Positions 37,029 to 45,925 of a stretch of DNA of 64,000 nucleotides are shown here, one piece after another (the first letter of the stretch is position 1; every line of letters begins with the position of its first letter). The position numbers were made by a program, and so were the translations under genes. Source of the DNA: Caryophanales bacterium UBA6768 (GTDB lineage Bacteria > Bacillota > Bacilli > Bacillales_D > Amphibacillaceae); NCBI GenBank assembly GCA_002453315.1, contig DKGO01000030.1, forward strand, positions 1-64,000, given 5' to 3'. The notes beneath the pieces were generated by a model. That model searched no databases. It had not been told where the DNA came from and saw only the letters and a list, made by a program, of their open reading frames with translations.

Positions 37029-38480
37029 TCAATTAAGCTTTCTACTTCGATCATTCATCATTTGAATCATATGGATAGCCTTAACAATTGCATTCGTCTT
37101 TACTTCATGAAAAAACATTACTTCACCATCGGGATCAGTTCCACTTCTTCCCACCCTACCAGCAATTTGTACAAGTGCCTGTTCATCAAACACGTCATGA
37201 TTTGCTAGAAAAACGATTACATCTACGGAGGGAAATGTCACTCCCCTTTCTAAAATTGTCGTTGTAACTAGACAAAAAATTTCCCTTTGTCTAAATCGTT
37301 CGATTTTTTTCTCACGTAAATCGTCTAAACTAGATACACTTTGGACGGTATCCTTCTTTGTTATAAATTCTCCATCATAAAGAAATTTTTCAACTAATGG
37401 GGCAAGTTTCATTGACATTGAAATGGTTGGAACGAAAATAAGTAATTGTCGACTTTGCTTTTCTCTATTAATAATCCAATCGATAAATTGTTTAGGAAGA
37501 AGATCGTTATGTAATTGGTTTTCTAGATGAGGGATTTTTTTATTAATAGGGACAGGAAGTGGGCAACCATGGAATCTAACAGGAACAAACACATAATCTA
37601 ATTGACGACTGCCCATTAGGAACCGATGCTTTTTACGTGGAGTCGCGGTTAAGTAAATAATCGTATTCTTTCTTTTAACAGCACGTTTGGATGCATAAGG
37701 GAGTGATGAATCCTTATGAAATGGGAAGGCATCAATTTCATCAATAATCATGAGATCAAATGCTTGTCGATAACGAAGAAGCTGATGCGTAGTTGAAATA
37801 ATTAATTGAGCAGTCCCATCATTATCCCTACTTCCGCTATATAAACCTTGGATAGTAGTATGCTGAAATGCATTTTTAAGTCTTGGCAATAATTCTCTAA
37901 CGACGTCTGCCCTTGGTGTTGCAATACAGATGCGTTTACCAAGACCTAGAGCATATTGTAAACCGGGAAATAACATTTCGGTTTTTCCAGAACCGGTAAC
38001 CGCCCAAATTAACAGCTCTCCACCCTTTTTGATTTTCTCAATTATTTTTTCTGATGCATTTTGCTGGCTGTTCGTTAGTTTTCCAGTCCAAGTTAATGGA
38101 TTATCAAGTGTTAACCATTTGTATGCCGGACCATTCCAATAATATAATCGTTCACATTCAAGTACTCTGCCCATATGGATACATTTACGGCAGTAAAAAT
38201 GAGTCTGTTGACATCTTGAACAAGGAATAGTTGCAAATAGTGAGGATTTCATATTATTACATCGAAGACACCGTTTTTTTCCAAAGGAGGTATGTTCTAT
38301 GGTAGGCGTGGATTTAAAAAAGGAGTTTTCTAATAAATAATAAAAAAGATCATCAGGAAGTAAAATTTCTGATTTTAATAAATATTTACCACTTAATTGT
38401 TTTGCTAAATGACTTAATGATAGCTGTTTATTTTCGGTATTAATCCTGTCTTTGGGGAGCGGATAGAGGGAACCTCTCAT
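37029..38480 (-). CDS. comFA: Competence helicase ComFA
   Basis: A DEAD-box-like ATPase of about 483 residues that helps pull transforming DNA into the cell. It has an N-terminal four-Cys zinc module (CLRCNN..CSRCQQ..CRKC), Walker A AVTGSGKTEM, DEID box, STTHQ and the motif VI region QIAGRVGRSGTD. I take ATG 38480 (GAGGG seven nt upstream) as start; a TTG at 38546 gives a longer but less supported protein. First gene of comF here. Confidence 0.93.
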   Translation of the reverse strand: MRGSLYPLPKDRINTENKQLSLSHLAKQLSGKYLLKSEILLPDDLFYYLLENSFFKSTPTIEHTSFGKKRCLRCNNMKSSLFATIPCSRCQQTHFYCRKCIHMGRVLECERLYYWNGPAYKWLTLDNPLTWTGKLTNSQQNASEKIIEKIKKGGELLIWAVTGSGKTEMLFPGLQYALGLGKRICIATPRADVVRELLPRLKNAFQHTTIQGLYSGSRDNDGTAQLIISTTHQLLRYRQAFDLMIIDEIDAFPFHKDSSLPYASKRAVKRKNTIIYLTATPRKKHRFLMGSRQLDYVFVPVRFHGCPLPVPINKKIPHLENQLHNDLLPKQFIDWIINREKQSRQLLIFVPTISMSMKLAPLVEKFLYDGEFITKKDTVQSVSSLDDLREKKIERFRQREIFCLVTTTILERGVTFPSVDVIVFLANHDVFDEQALVQIAGRVGRSGTDPDGEVMFFHEVKTNAIVKAIHMIQMMNDRSRKLN

Positions 38481-38557
38481 TGAATTTCCCTCGTGTAAGC
38501 CCCGTTTAAAATAACTATTAAATAATTTTATTAAATGTCGGATCAATTAATAATTCC

Positions 38558-39400
38558 CTATTCTGTGTACCACGATACACCGATGGAATTTTCTCCTAAA
38601 TGGGTGCCAATAACAGGACCAAAACAGCTAATAATCGTTTCAACATTTGGATGTTGTTCTAAAAATGCATTTCTTAATTCTTCAGCTGCTTCTTCATTAT
38701 TTCCATGAATAAATACAGCCTTAACTATTTTTTTCTCTTGTGCTTCTTCTTCGAGCATTCCCATAATCCGTTTAATTGCCTTTTTTCTTGTTCTCACTTT
38801 TTCAAATGGGGTGATGACACCTTCCTCGATATGTAATATCGGTTTTATATGTAATACACTACCGAGTAGTTTTTGTGCTGAACTTAAACGTCCGCCCTTT
38901 TGTAAATTTGTTAGGTCATCTACCATAAAATAAGCACGTGTTTTATCTTTCATATCATATAAATGGGCAAGAATCTCTTCATCGCTTTTCCCTTGTTGTG
39001 CTAATTCACCAGCGGCAATAACAAATAATCCTTGGGGCATGGCACTTAACTCTGAATCGAATGGATGGATCTTCACATTTTCTACCATATTACCGGCAGA
39101 TTGTGCAGCACCAAAGGTTCCACTGAATTTACTTGATAAATGAATAGATATAATAGCATCAAAATCTTTTGATAGCTTTTCATACAATTCTACAAAAGTC
39201 CCAATGGCTGGTTGTGAAGTTGTTGGTAATTCCTTTGCACTTCTCATTTTTTCATAAAATTCCTCGTTAGTAATGTCTTGATCTTCACGAAAGGATTCAT
39301 TACCGAATACGACACTTAAGGGAACCGTATAAATATTAAGTTCCTTTAATAGTGGTTCTGGAATATATGCTGTACTATCTGTTACAATTGCAGTTTTCAT
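38558..39400 (-). CDS. degV: DegV family fatty-acid-binding protein
   Basis: A 280-residue EDD-fold protein. It has the signature TAIVTDSTAYIPEPLL at the N-terminus and the lipid-binding region LPTTSQPAIGTFVELYEKL. Proteins of this family (FakB type) bind fatty acids and hand them to FakA for phosphorylation. ATG 39400 is preferred over TTG 39418 because GAGGAG lies between them. It is 14 bp downstream of degU. Confidence 0.93.
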   Translation of the reverse strand: MKTAIVTDSTAYIPEPLLKELNIYTVPLSVVFGNESFREDQDITNEEFYEKMRSAKELPTTSQPAIGTFVELYEKLSKDFDAIISIHLSSKFSGTFGAAQSAGNMVENVKIHPFDSELSAMPQGLFVIAAGELAQQGKSDEEILAHLYDMKDKTRAYFMVDDLTNLQKGGRLSSAQKLLGSVLHIKPILHIEEGVITPFEKVRTRKKAIKRIMGMLEEEAQEKKIVKAVFIHGNNEEAAEELRNAFLEQHPNVETIISCFGPVIGTHLGENSIGVSWYTE

Positions 39401-39414
39401 TTGTTCTATTCTCC

Positions 39415-40113
39415 TCAATCAATATTAAATACTTCAACCCAGCCATTACGTATAGCCATGACAACAGCTTGGGTGCGATCGTTAACATCCATTTTTTGTA
39501 AAATATTACTGACATGATTCTTAACTGTTTTTTCACTAATGACTAATGATTCCGAGATTTTACGATTACTTTGCCCTTCTGAGAGGAGCTGTAAAACCTG
39601 ACACTCCCGATTAGTAAGTAAGTGCAAAGGCTTTCGATACTCAATAAACCCATCACTATTACCTTGTTGCTCTAATAATCTTCTATACTCTCTAACTAAA
39701 TTATGGGTAATTTTCGGGTGTAAGTAGGAACCACCCTCAGCAACAACTTTTATCGCATCAAGTAATGAATCAGTGTCAACCTCTTTTAATAAATAACCTT
39801 GTGCACCTGTTTGTAATGCATGTGATACATAATTTTCATCGTCATGTATCGAGAGTATAATGATTTTTACATCCGGAAAAGCCTCAAGAACTTCCTTTGT
39901 AGCTTTAATTCCATTGACACCTGGCATATTAATATCCATTAATATAACATCTGGGCGATACTTTTCAACGACACTTTTGGCTTCTGTTCCATCATCCGCA
40001 TCTGCCACGACTTGAATCGTTGGTTCAATACTTAATATTCTTTTTACTCCTTCTCTGAATAACTTATGATCATCGATTAATGCTACTTTAATTGTATCCA
40101 TTGTTTGCACCAT
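39415..40113 (-). CDS. degU: Response regulator DegU
   Basis: A 232-residue NarL-type regulator of exoenzymes, competence and motility. The receiver domain has DD14-15, the phospho-acceptor D60 (ILMDINMPG) and K112-region LKE; the C-terminal LuxR-type helix-turn-helix has [30 protein letters not shown] precedes ATG 40113. It is 81 bp downstream of its kinase gene degS. Confidence 0.96.
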   Translation of the reverse strand: MVQTMDTIKVALIDDHKLFREGVKRILSIEPTIQVVADADDGTEAKSVVEKYRPDVILMDINMPGVNGIKATKEVLEAFPDVKIIILSIHDDENYVSHALQTGAQGYLLKEVDTDSLLDAIKVVAEGGSYLHPKITHNLVREYRRLLEQQGNSDGFIEYRKPLHLLTNRECQVLQLLSEGQSNRKISESLVISEKTVKNHVSNILQKMDVNDRTQAVVMAIRNGWVEVFNID

Positions 40114-40194
40114 ATTCACTCCTCTTGAAAGTTATATTTATTGTATACATAAGTTGACCTTTTTGCACACAAATATATTTTGTGGCCCTTCTAT

Positions 40195-41349
40195 TCAATC
40201 TAATAAATCACTGTTAATTGGGATACTGATTATAATTGTTGTGCCTTGATTTAATTCAGATTGAATGGATAGTTTTCCCTTTAATAGGTCTACCCTTTCC
40301 TTCATACCTGCTAAACCAAAAGAATCAGATTTTTCCTCTACTTGTTCAATATTAAATCCGACACCTTCATCTTTTACTATAATGTTAATTTGATTAGGAG
40401 AAAATTCCACTTTAACAATAATCTCTTTTGCTTTTGCATGATTGATGGCATTTTGAATTGATTCTTGAAGCAATCGGAATATGCCTATTTCATAATTCGA
40501 ATCTATTTTAGCCTCCTTACCTATAATCTTCAAATGAATCGGGATATTGGCATATTCTGACATAGAGCTAATATGTTTTTTAACTGTAGGAATTAAACCT
40601 AGGTCATCTAAAGCCATTGGCCGCAAATCGTAAATAATTCTTCTTACTTCCTGTAGTGATTGGCGAATATTTTTACGAATACTATTCATTTCTTTCAAGG
40701 CAACGTCAATATTTCCTTCTTTAAATGTATGATCAACAAATTCAGATCGTATTAAAATATTGGCTAACATTTGTGCAGGACCATCATGAATTTCCCTGGA
40801 AAGTCGTTTACGTTCACTCTCTTGTATTTCAAAAATTTTAAAGCCTAATTGTTGTTTTTCAGATACTGACTTTAATGCCTTATCGACTTGGGTGAAATCT
40901 TGATTAATGTAAGTTAAAATTGCCCCAACTTTTCTTCCGAGATTTTCTGCCCGTTCTATCGTTGACGATAATCTTATTAAACGTCTTTCTAAATCATCCC
41001 TTTTTTGCCTTAAGGTTCTTTCTTCTTGTTGTACGATAACTAGTTTTGTTTGTAACTCATAAGCTAAATCATACACTTTTTTTATTTCTTCTTCATTATA
41101 TCGGTTAAATTCCTTACTTACATTAAGTAGTCGTAATTTAGATTTTCTTACTTCCTCTTCTAGCCGATCACTTTCATTGATATATTGTTGAACTAACAAT
41201 TTGACATTTTCTAACTCATTTTCTAAATATTTATGTTCCTTTAGGGCACTTTCATTAATATGAAATATTTCGTCCTTACTATTTTCTACAACCTCTTTCA
41301 TACGATCGATAACTTCTTTTAATGAGAGTTCACTTATTTGATTGTTCAT
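40195..41349 (-). CDS. degS: Sensor kinase DegS
   Basis: A 384-residue cytoplasmic histidine kinase without membrane segments. It has an N-terminal sensor and coiled coil (residues about 30-170), the HisKA_3 phospho-site H188 in SREIHDGPAQ, and a GHKL ATPase domain (DEGVGF, GLAGMKERVD). It phosphorylates DegU. It is divergent from yvyE across an 88-bp promoter region, as in B. subtilis. Confidence 0.96.
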   Translation of the reverse strand: MNNQISELSLKEVIDRMKEVVENSKDEIFHINESALKEHKYLENELENVKLLVQQYINESDRLEEEVRKSKLRLLNVSKEFNRYNEEEIKKVYDLAYELQTKLVIVQQEERTLRQKRDDLERRLIRLSSTIERAENLGRKVGAILTYINQDFTQVDKALKSVSEKQQLGFKIFEIQESERKRLSREIHDGPAQMLANILIRSEFVDHTFKEGNIDVALKEMNSIRKNIRQSLQEVRRIIYDLRPMALDDLGLIPTVKKHISSMSEYANIPIHLKIIGKEAKIDSNYEIGIFRLLQESIQNAINHAKAKEIIVKVEFSPNQINIIVKDEGVGFNIEQVEEKSDSFGLAGMKERVDLLKGKLSIQSELNQGTTIIISIPINSDLLD

Positions 41350-41437
41350 TCATTTCACCAACTTATGATATAATTGTGACGACTTAAGACATTAAAATAA
41401 TCATTTTTATTAAATTTTTATAAGGAGTTCTAGATAA

Positions 41438-42076
41438 ATGAAATCATCTTATTTTACAGTTAAAAAAACTAGCACTCATGAAATTATCATTCAAAAATCA
41501 CGATTTATTGGGTTTGTTTATCGTGTATCAACCGAGAAGGAAGTACAATCTATTATTCAAAAAGTTAAAAAGCAACACCATCAGGCGAATCACCACTGTT
41601 ATGCATTTGTTATCGGAGAACATAATGAAATCCAGAAAGCCAATGATGATGGTGAACCAGGTGGTACCGCTGGAATGCCTATATTAAATGTTTTAAAAAA
41701 TCATGATTTAAAAAACACACTCGTGATTGTGACAAGATATTTTGGTGGAACTAAATTAGGTGCTGGTGGACTAATCAGAGCATACAGTAAATCGACATCC
41801 TTAGCAATACAGTCTGCTGGAATTGTTAAATGTCAGCGAATGGAAAGGTGTTCCATTACAATCAATTATACTCTATTTGGTAAAATCGAAAATCATCTTG
41901 TTAATTCGGAATATTTAATTGAAAATATCCAATATTCAGAAAATGTGACCATGATTGTCCTAGTTAAGGTGAATGATGTAGAACGCTTTACGAACGAGAT
42001 AATAAATATGACTAGCAATCAAATGACCATGCATAAACTTGGGGAAACTTTTTACGAAAAAGATATGTCACTATAA
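41438..42076 (+). CDS. yvyE: YvyE/YigZ family protein (IMPACT)
   Basis: A 212-residue protein with the UPF0029/IMPACT N-terminal domain (KSRFIGFVYRV, DGEPGGTAGMPILNVL, VTRYFGGTKLGAGGLIRAYS) and a C-terminal ferredoxin-like domain. The family is linked to translation or ribosome stress by its eukaryotic relative, but the bacterial role is not settled. It is divergent from degS, the standard Bacillus arrangement. Confidence 0.93.
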   Translation: MKSSYFTVKKTSTHEIIIQKSRFIGFVYRVSTEKEVQSIIQKVKKQHHQANHHCYAFVIGEHNEIQKANDDGEPGGTAGMPILNVLKNHDLKNTLVIVTRYFGGTKLGAGGLIRAYSKSTSLAIQSAGIVKCQRMERCSITINYTLFGKIENHLVNSEYLIENIQYSENVTMIVLVKVNDVERFTNEIINMTSNQMTMHKLGETFYEKDMSL

Positions 42077-42130
42077 TCATTATAAGGTGAAGCGCTTTCT
42101 TTATGATTGATAATCATTGTCGATGTTCAC

Positions 42131-42274
42131 CTAACTTGTTAATGTCGTTTCTGTTAACCCGATTAAATCGGAAGTTAACTGTTCAATCAATTGTTCCATC
42201 GTTTGTATTTCATCTGATTCAACTTGCTCTATGCAGTTTGTCAAAACACTTCTTAATTGATCCTTTTCCAACAT
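42131..42274 (-). CDS. Small acidic protein of 47 residues, unknown
   Basis: An open frame starting MLEKDQLRSVLTNCIEQVE and ending TETTLTS, with AAAGGTGG seven nt before ATG 42274. It is helical, acidic and has one Cys. Good start signals and gene-like composition suggest a real gene, but I do not recognise it. It is convergent with yvyE and divergent from the sortase gene. Confidence 0.55.
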   Translation of the reverse strand: MLEKDQLRSVLTNCIEQVESDEIQTMEQLIEQLTSDLIGLTETTLTS

Positions 42275-42502
42275 GACATTTCCACCTTTTACATCAAATC
42301 TTTAATAAAAATAATAGGGACTAACTATATTATTCTATTTAAATACTAAACAAATTTTTATACATTAATATTATACAAAAAATTCACTCTAGACAAGTTT
42401 TTTAAAAAAATCTAAATTAAACGAATTAAATAGAATTTTTGAAATAAAAAAGGTATACTATGAAAAAGCATCCTTTTATTTTTAACCTAAAGGAGTGTTT
42501 CA

Positions 42503-43093
42503 ATGCGGAAAATTTCTATTATATTTATTATAATTGGATTGACTATCATTAGTTACAGTATTTTTCAAATTGTACAAAATAATCTAAAACAACAATCGGC
42601 TTTAGTTGAGGCTAAAGATTTCATTCAGCCAAAACATCATTCTAGTGACTCAGTCAAGGAGGCAGTGAGGCCTACAATCGATCAGTTTTTCCCTAAAAAA
42701 GGAGATAAAGTTGGAATTTTAGAAATTGAAAAAATTCATGCCGAACTTCCTATTATTGAAGGGACGGATGAAGATGAACTTTCTCAAGGTGTTGGTCACT
42801 TAAAGGATACTGTATATCCTACGCAAAATGATCAAATTTTGTTATCGGGACATCGCGATACTGTTTTTAAACGAATGGGTGAATTGGAAATCGGGGATAT
42901 AATGACAGTAAAACTACCATATGGGGACTTTACTTATGAAATTTATGAAACATTTATCGTCGGTGCTGACGATACAACGGTCATAGGGTCCACTTCCCCA
43001 GATGAAGTTTTAACAGTGACAACTTGTTATCCATTTCAATTTGTTGGTAATGCACCCGATCGTTACATTATCAATGCGAAACCTATTTATTAA
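42503..43093 (+). CDS. Class D sortase
   Basis: A 196-residue membrane-anchored transpeptidase that attaches proteins to the cell wall. It has one N-terminal TM segment (ISIIFIIIGLTIISYSI) and a sortase barrel with catalytic H117 (SGHRDT), C175 (TTCYPF) and R187 (DRYI). The TTCYPF signature is typical of class D, as in B. subtilis YhcS. No LPxTG-type substrate is encoded nearby. A strong ribosome site AAAGGAG precedes it and a terminator follows at once. Confidence 0.92.
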   Translation: MRKISIIFIIIGLTIISYSIFQIVQNNLKQQSALVEAKDFIQPKHHSSDSVKEAVRPTIDQFFPKKGDKVGILEIEKIHAELPIIEGTDEDELSQGVGHLKDTVYPTQNDQILLSGHRDTVFKRMGELEIGDIMTVKLPYGDFTYEIYETFIVGADDTTVIGSTSPDEVLTVTTCYPFQFVGNAPDRYIINAKPIY

Positions 43094-43105
43094 TGAAAAT
43101 AAATT

Positions 43106-43140
43106 AAAGTCATTTTGTTCCGAGCAAAATGACTTTTTAA
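43106..43140 (+). terminator. Terminator of the sortase gene
   Basis: AAAGTCATTTTG pairs with CAAAATGACTTT around a 7-nt loop, followed by TTTTT. Confidence 0.93.
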
Positions 43141-43230
43141 CTACAAAATATGGATACTACTTTTTGTGAAGAATTCTCTATCAATCTTAATTTATTGATA
43201 AAAATTGTTCATTACTTGGGGGTCTTTTAG

Positions 43231-45258
43231 TTGCGACAATTCTTCATTATTATTTTAGCAGCAATATTTCTTGTTCTAATCGGTTGTTCTAAGGAATCTT
43301 TACATGATCCAGCAGACTACTTAGAAACCTATGTTAATTACTGGAATAAGGAGCAATTTAGCAATATGTATGCTTTATTATCAGATGAAACCATCGGGCA
43401 ATATCGTTCTGAAGATTTTATTGATCGTTATAAACAAGTTTATGAGGAAATTGGCATGTCGGAATTAAAAGTAAACTTTTCTGGTTTGCCTGAAGAAGAA
43501 ATTAAAAATGGTATTGAGAATAAAGAAATTACCTTCCAGGTTGAAATTACTATGGAAAGTATTGCTGGTAATATAAGTTTTACTGAACCAATTATGTTGT
43601 CTTTAGTTGAGAATGAAGAAGATGAAGAAGCAAAATGGGTTATTCATTGGAGCCCTACATTAATATTACCCAATTTCACTGAAGAATCTTCAATTAAAAT
43701 CAAGAAAACGAAACCACGTCGTGGGGATATTTTAGATCGAAACCGTATGCCCTTGGCAATAAATGATGTTGCCTATGAAATAGGTTTAGTTCCCGACATG
43801 ATGATAAACGAACAGCAGGAAATTAATCAAACTGCACAACTTTTGCAAATGAACACAAAGGATGTTGAACGTCAATTAAATGCTGACTGGGTAGAACCAC
43901 ATCATTTTGTCCCTATCAAAACCATTTCTAATGAAAATGATGATATCATCCAACAATTAAGAGATATCCCGTCAGTTAAAATAAATGAAACTGAGGGTAG
44001 AAGCTATCCATTAGGTGAAAAGGCCGCCCATTTAATCGGTTATATTGGACAGGTTACTGCTGAGGAACTTGAAGAATTAGATCCGGAACAATATCATGAT
44101 ACAGATGTCATTGGAAAACGAGGGTTAGAACAAATTTTTGAGGAACGTCTCCGTGGGGAAGAAGGTATTGTTATTTTAGCAGAAGAACCTAACGGAAATG
44201 AAACAGTAATCGTGGAAAAGCCTGTAAAAAATGGTGAAATTATTACCTTAACGATTGATATTAACGTACAGGAGAAAGTTTTTGACACATACGAAAAATA
44301 TTCTGGTACCGCCGTAGTTCTTGACCCACATTCAGGTGAAGTTCTGTCCTTAACTAGTTTTCCGTCATTTAATCCGAGTGAATTTACCTATGGACTATCA
44401 CAGTCCAAATGGGAAAAATTATTAAATGACCGAGAGCAACCTCTTATTAATCGATTTACATCATCTTTTGCACCTGGATCAGCTTTAAAACCGATTACAG
44501 CAGCTATTGGATTAAATAACAATGTCATAACCCACGATGAAGCGATAGAAATTGAGGGACTGAAATGGGGTAAGGATGATTGGAATGATTACCAAATTTC
44601 ACGGGTTTCCGAATCAACAAAACCCGTCGATTTAAAGGATGCGATTGTCCGTTCTGATAATATATTTTTTGCTATGAAGAGTCTAGAAATAGGTGGAAGT
44701 ACATTTGAAACAGGCCTCAGGAGCTTTGGTTTTGAAGAGGACATTCCATTTTCCTACCCTATAAAACAATCGCAAATTTCAAATAGTGGTACATTAAATG
44801 ATGATAAGCTGTTAGCAAATACTAGCTATGGCCAGGGAGAAATAGAAGTAAGTCCATTGCATATAGCATTATTATACGCTGCTTTTGTGAATGATGGGAA
44901 CGTAATAAAGCCTGTTTTAGAAATTAATGACATAGAAAAGGAATTTTGGTTGGAAAATGTGTTAAGTTCTGAAGATGCAACAAAATTAACTGAATATTTA
45001 CGTTCAGTTGTTACCGATGGAACAGCAAAAATTGCTAACAAGAATGAATTGGAGATCTCTGGAAAAACTAGTACAGTGGAATTAAAATTAACCCAGGAAT
45101 CAAAAGGTCATATTAACAGTTGGTTTATTGGGTTTCCAACAAAAGACGAAGATATTATTATAGCAATGATGTTGGAAAAAACGGATGAAGAAGGTAGTGC
45201 CGTTGTAACTGAGGCAGTAGCAGACTTATTAATCGATATTAAAAACAATGACTTTTAA
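43231..45258 (+). CDS. PBP3/MecA-like penicillin-binding lipoprotein with KTS in place of KTG
   Basis: A class B transpeptidase of 675 residues. It has a lipoprotein signal (FLVLIGCS, lipid C19), an NTF2-like N-terminal domain (about 25-150) as in B. subtilis PbpC and staphylococcal MecA, a PBP dimer domain (RRGDILDRNRMPLA) and a transpeptidase domain. Active-site motifs are SALK (S417-K420), SDN (475-477) and KTS (612-614). The third is normally KTG or KSG; here it is GKTSTVEL, confirmed in the DNA (AAA ACT AGT ACA). It may alter beta-lactam affinity. Start is TTG 43231 behind GGGGG; terminator at 45303-45338. Confidence 0.92.
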   Translation: MRQFFIIILAAIFLVLIGCSKESLHDPADYLETYVNYWNKEQFSNMYALLSDETIGQYRSEDFIDRYKQVYEEIGMSELKVNFSGLPEEEIKNGIENKEITFQVEITMESIAGNISFTEPIMLSLVENEEDEEAKWVIHWSPTLILPNFTEESSIKIKKTKPRRGDILDRNRMPLAINDVAYEIGLVPDMMINEQQEINQTAQLLQMNTKDVERQLNADWVEPHHFVPIKTISNENDDIIQQLRDIPSVKINETEGRSYPLGEKAAHLIGYIGQVTAEELEELDPEQYHDTDVIGKRGLEQIFEERLRGEEGIVILAEEPNGNETVIVEKPVKNGEIITLTIDINVQEKVFDTYEKYSGTAVVLDPHSGEVLSLTSFPSFNPSEFTYGLSQSKWEKLLNDREQPLINRFTSSFAPGSALKPITAAIGLNNNVITHDEAIEIEGLKWGKDDWNDYQISRVSESTKPVDLKDAIVRSDNIFFAMKSLEIGGSTFETGLRSFGFEEDIPFSYPIKQSQISNSGTLNDDKLLANTSYGQGEIEVSPLHIALLYAAFVNDGNVIKPVLEINDIEKEFWLENVLSSEDATKLTEYLRSVVTDGTAKIANKNELEISGKTSTVELKLTQESKGHINSWFIGFPTKDEDIIIAMMLEKTDEEGSAVVTEAVADLLIDIKNNDF

Positions 45259-45302
45259 TGAGTCCCCAAGGTTTAAATGAATATTAAAACATGTAGATGA
45301 AT

Positions 45303-45338
45303 GGTGGCATTGTAAATCAAATGTCGCCTTTATTTTTT
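45303..45338 (+). terminator. Terminator of the PBP gene
   Basis: In RNA, GGUGGCAUU pairs with AAUGUCGCC (two G-U pairs) around an 8-nt loop, followed by a T-rich tract TTTATTTTTT. Confidence 0.8.
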
Positions 45339-45778
45339 GTATCGATTTGTTTCGCCAATTGGTGAAACATTTCCTCATCACCATAATCAAGCGATAAATC
45401 TATTAATCTTTTGATATTTTGTATTTCCAATTGTGCAATTAGATTTTCTGTTTCTAAACAGCCTTTTTTAACAATACCGTTATTCACACGATATGGTTTA
45501 ATTATTTCCTCAATTTGAAACATGAAGTCTTCTAGTGTTGTTAATTTTTTTAACGTCATATATATAATATGTTTTCCTTTTTGAAAGGCAAATTTCGTTT
45601 CCGTATTTACGACATGATTCGTCTTACGATTAACCATAATTTCCTGTCCCTCTATCGGTACAAATTGATATACTTTATGATTAATTATGATGGAAAAGTA
45701 CTGATAAGCCAAAATGATTCGGATATATTCTGAATTTAGTTTAATAAAATATGGTTTTAACATTTTTATAGAGACCAT
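45317..45778 (-). CDS. IDEAL-domain protein, unknown role
   Basis: A 153-residue protein. The C-terminal part (IQNIKRLIDLSLDYGDEEMFHQLAKQID, given here as a position near 118-146) resembles the IDEAL domain, a short helical module found in several Bacillus regulators. The N-terminal 80 residues are rich in beta-forming residues (FSIIINHKVYQFVPIEGQE) and I do not recognise them. GGGAGGTG precedes ATG 45778. Its 3' end overlaps the terminator of the convergent PBP gene. Confidence 0.65.
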   Translation of the reverse strand: MVSIKMLKPYFIKLNSEYIRIILAYQYFSIIINHKVYQFVPIEGQEIMVNRKTNHVVNTETKFAFQKGKHIIYMTLKKLTTLEDFMFQIEEIIKPYRVNNGIVKKGCLETENLIAQLEIQNIKRLIDLSLDYGDEEMFHQLAKQIDTKNKGDI

Positions 45779-45925
45779 TTTTATACACCTCCCAACAAAA
45801 ATTTAAAACGATATTATTAATTTTCTTATTTTACACTATTTTCTGAATAATTACAACAAATAGATGCTTTGAATGTACGTTATTATTTCGAATAAAATGT
45901 AATGACTGTTTAAATTCAATAACTA

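Noticed and set aside
38540..38570. TTG start at 38546 for a longer ComFA
   Set aside because: The ribosome site there is weak, while GAGGG lies at the proper distance from ATG 38480.
42086..42103. cre-like sequence around GAAGCGCTTTC after yvyE
   Set aside because: Two fixed positions fail and no promoter is nearby.
42103..42122. Fur-like box (TGATAATCATTGTCG) after yvyE
   Set aside because: It matches 13 of 15 bases but lies between the ends of two convergent genes, not in a promoter.
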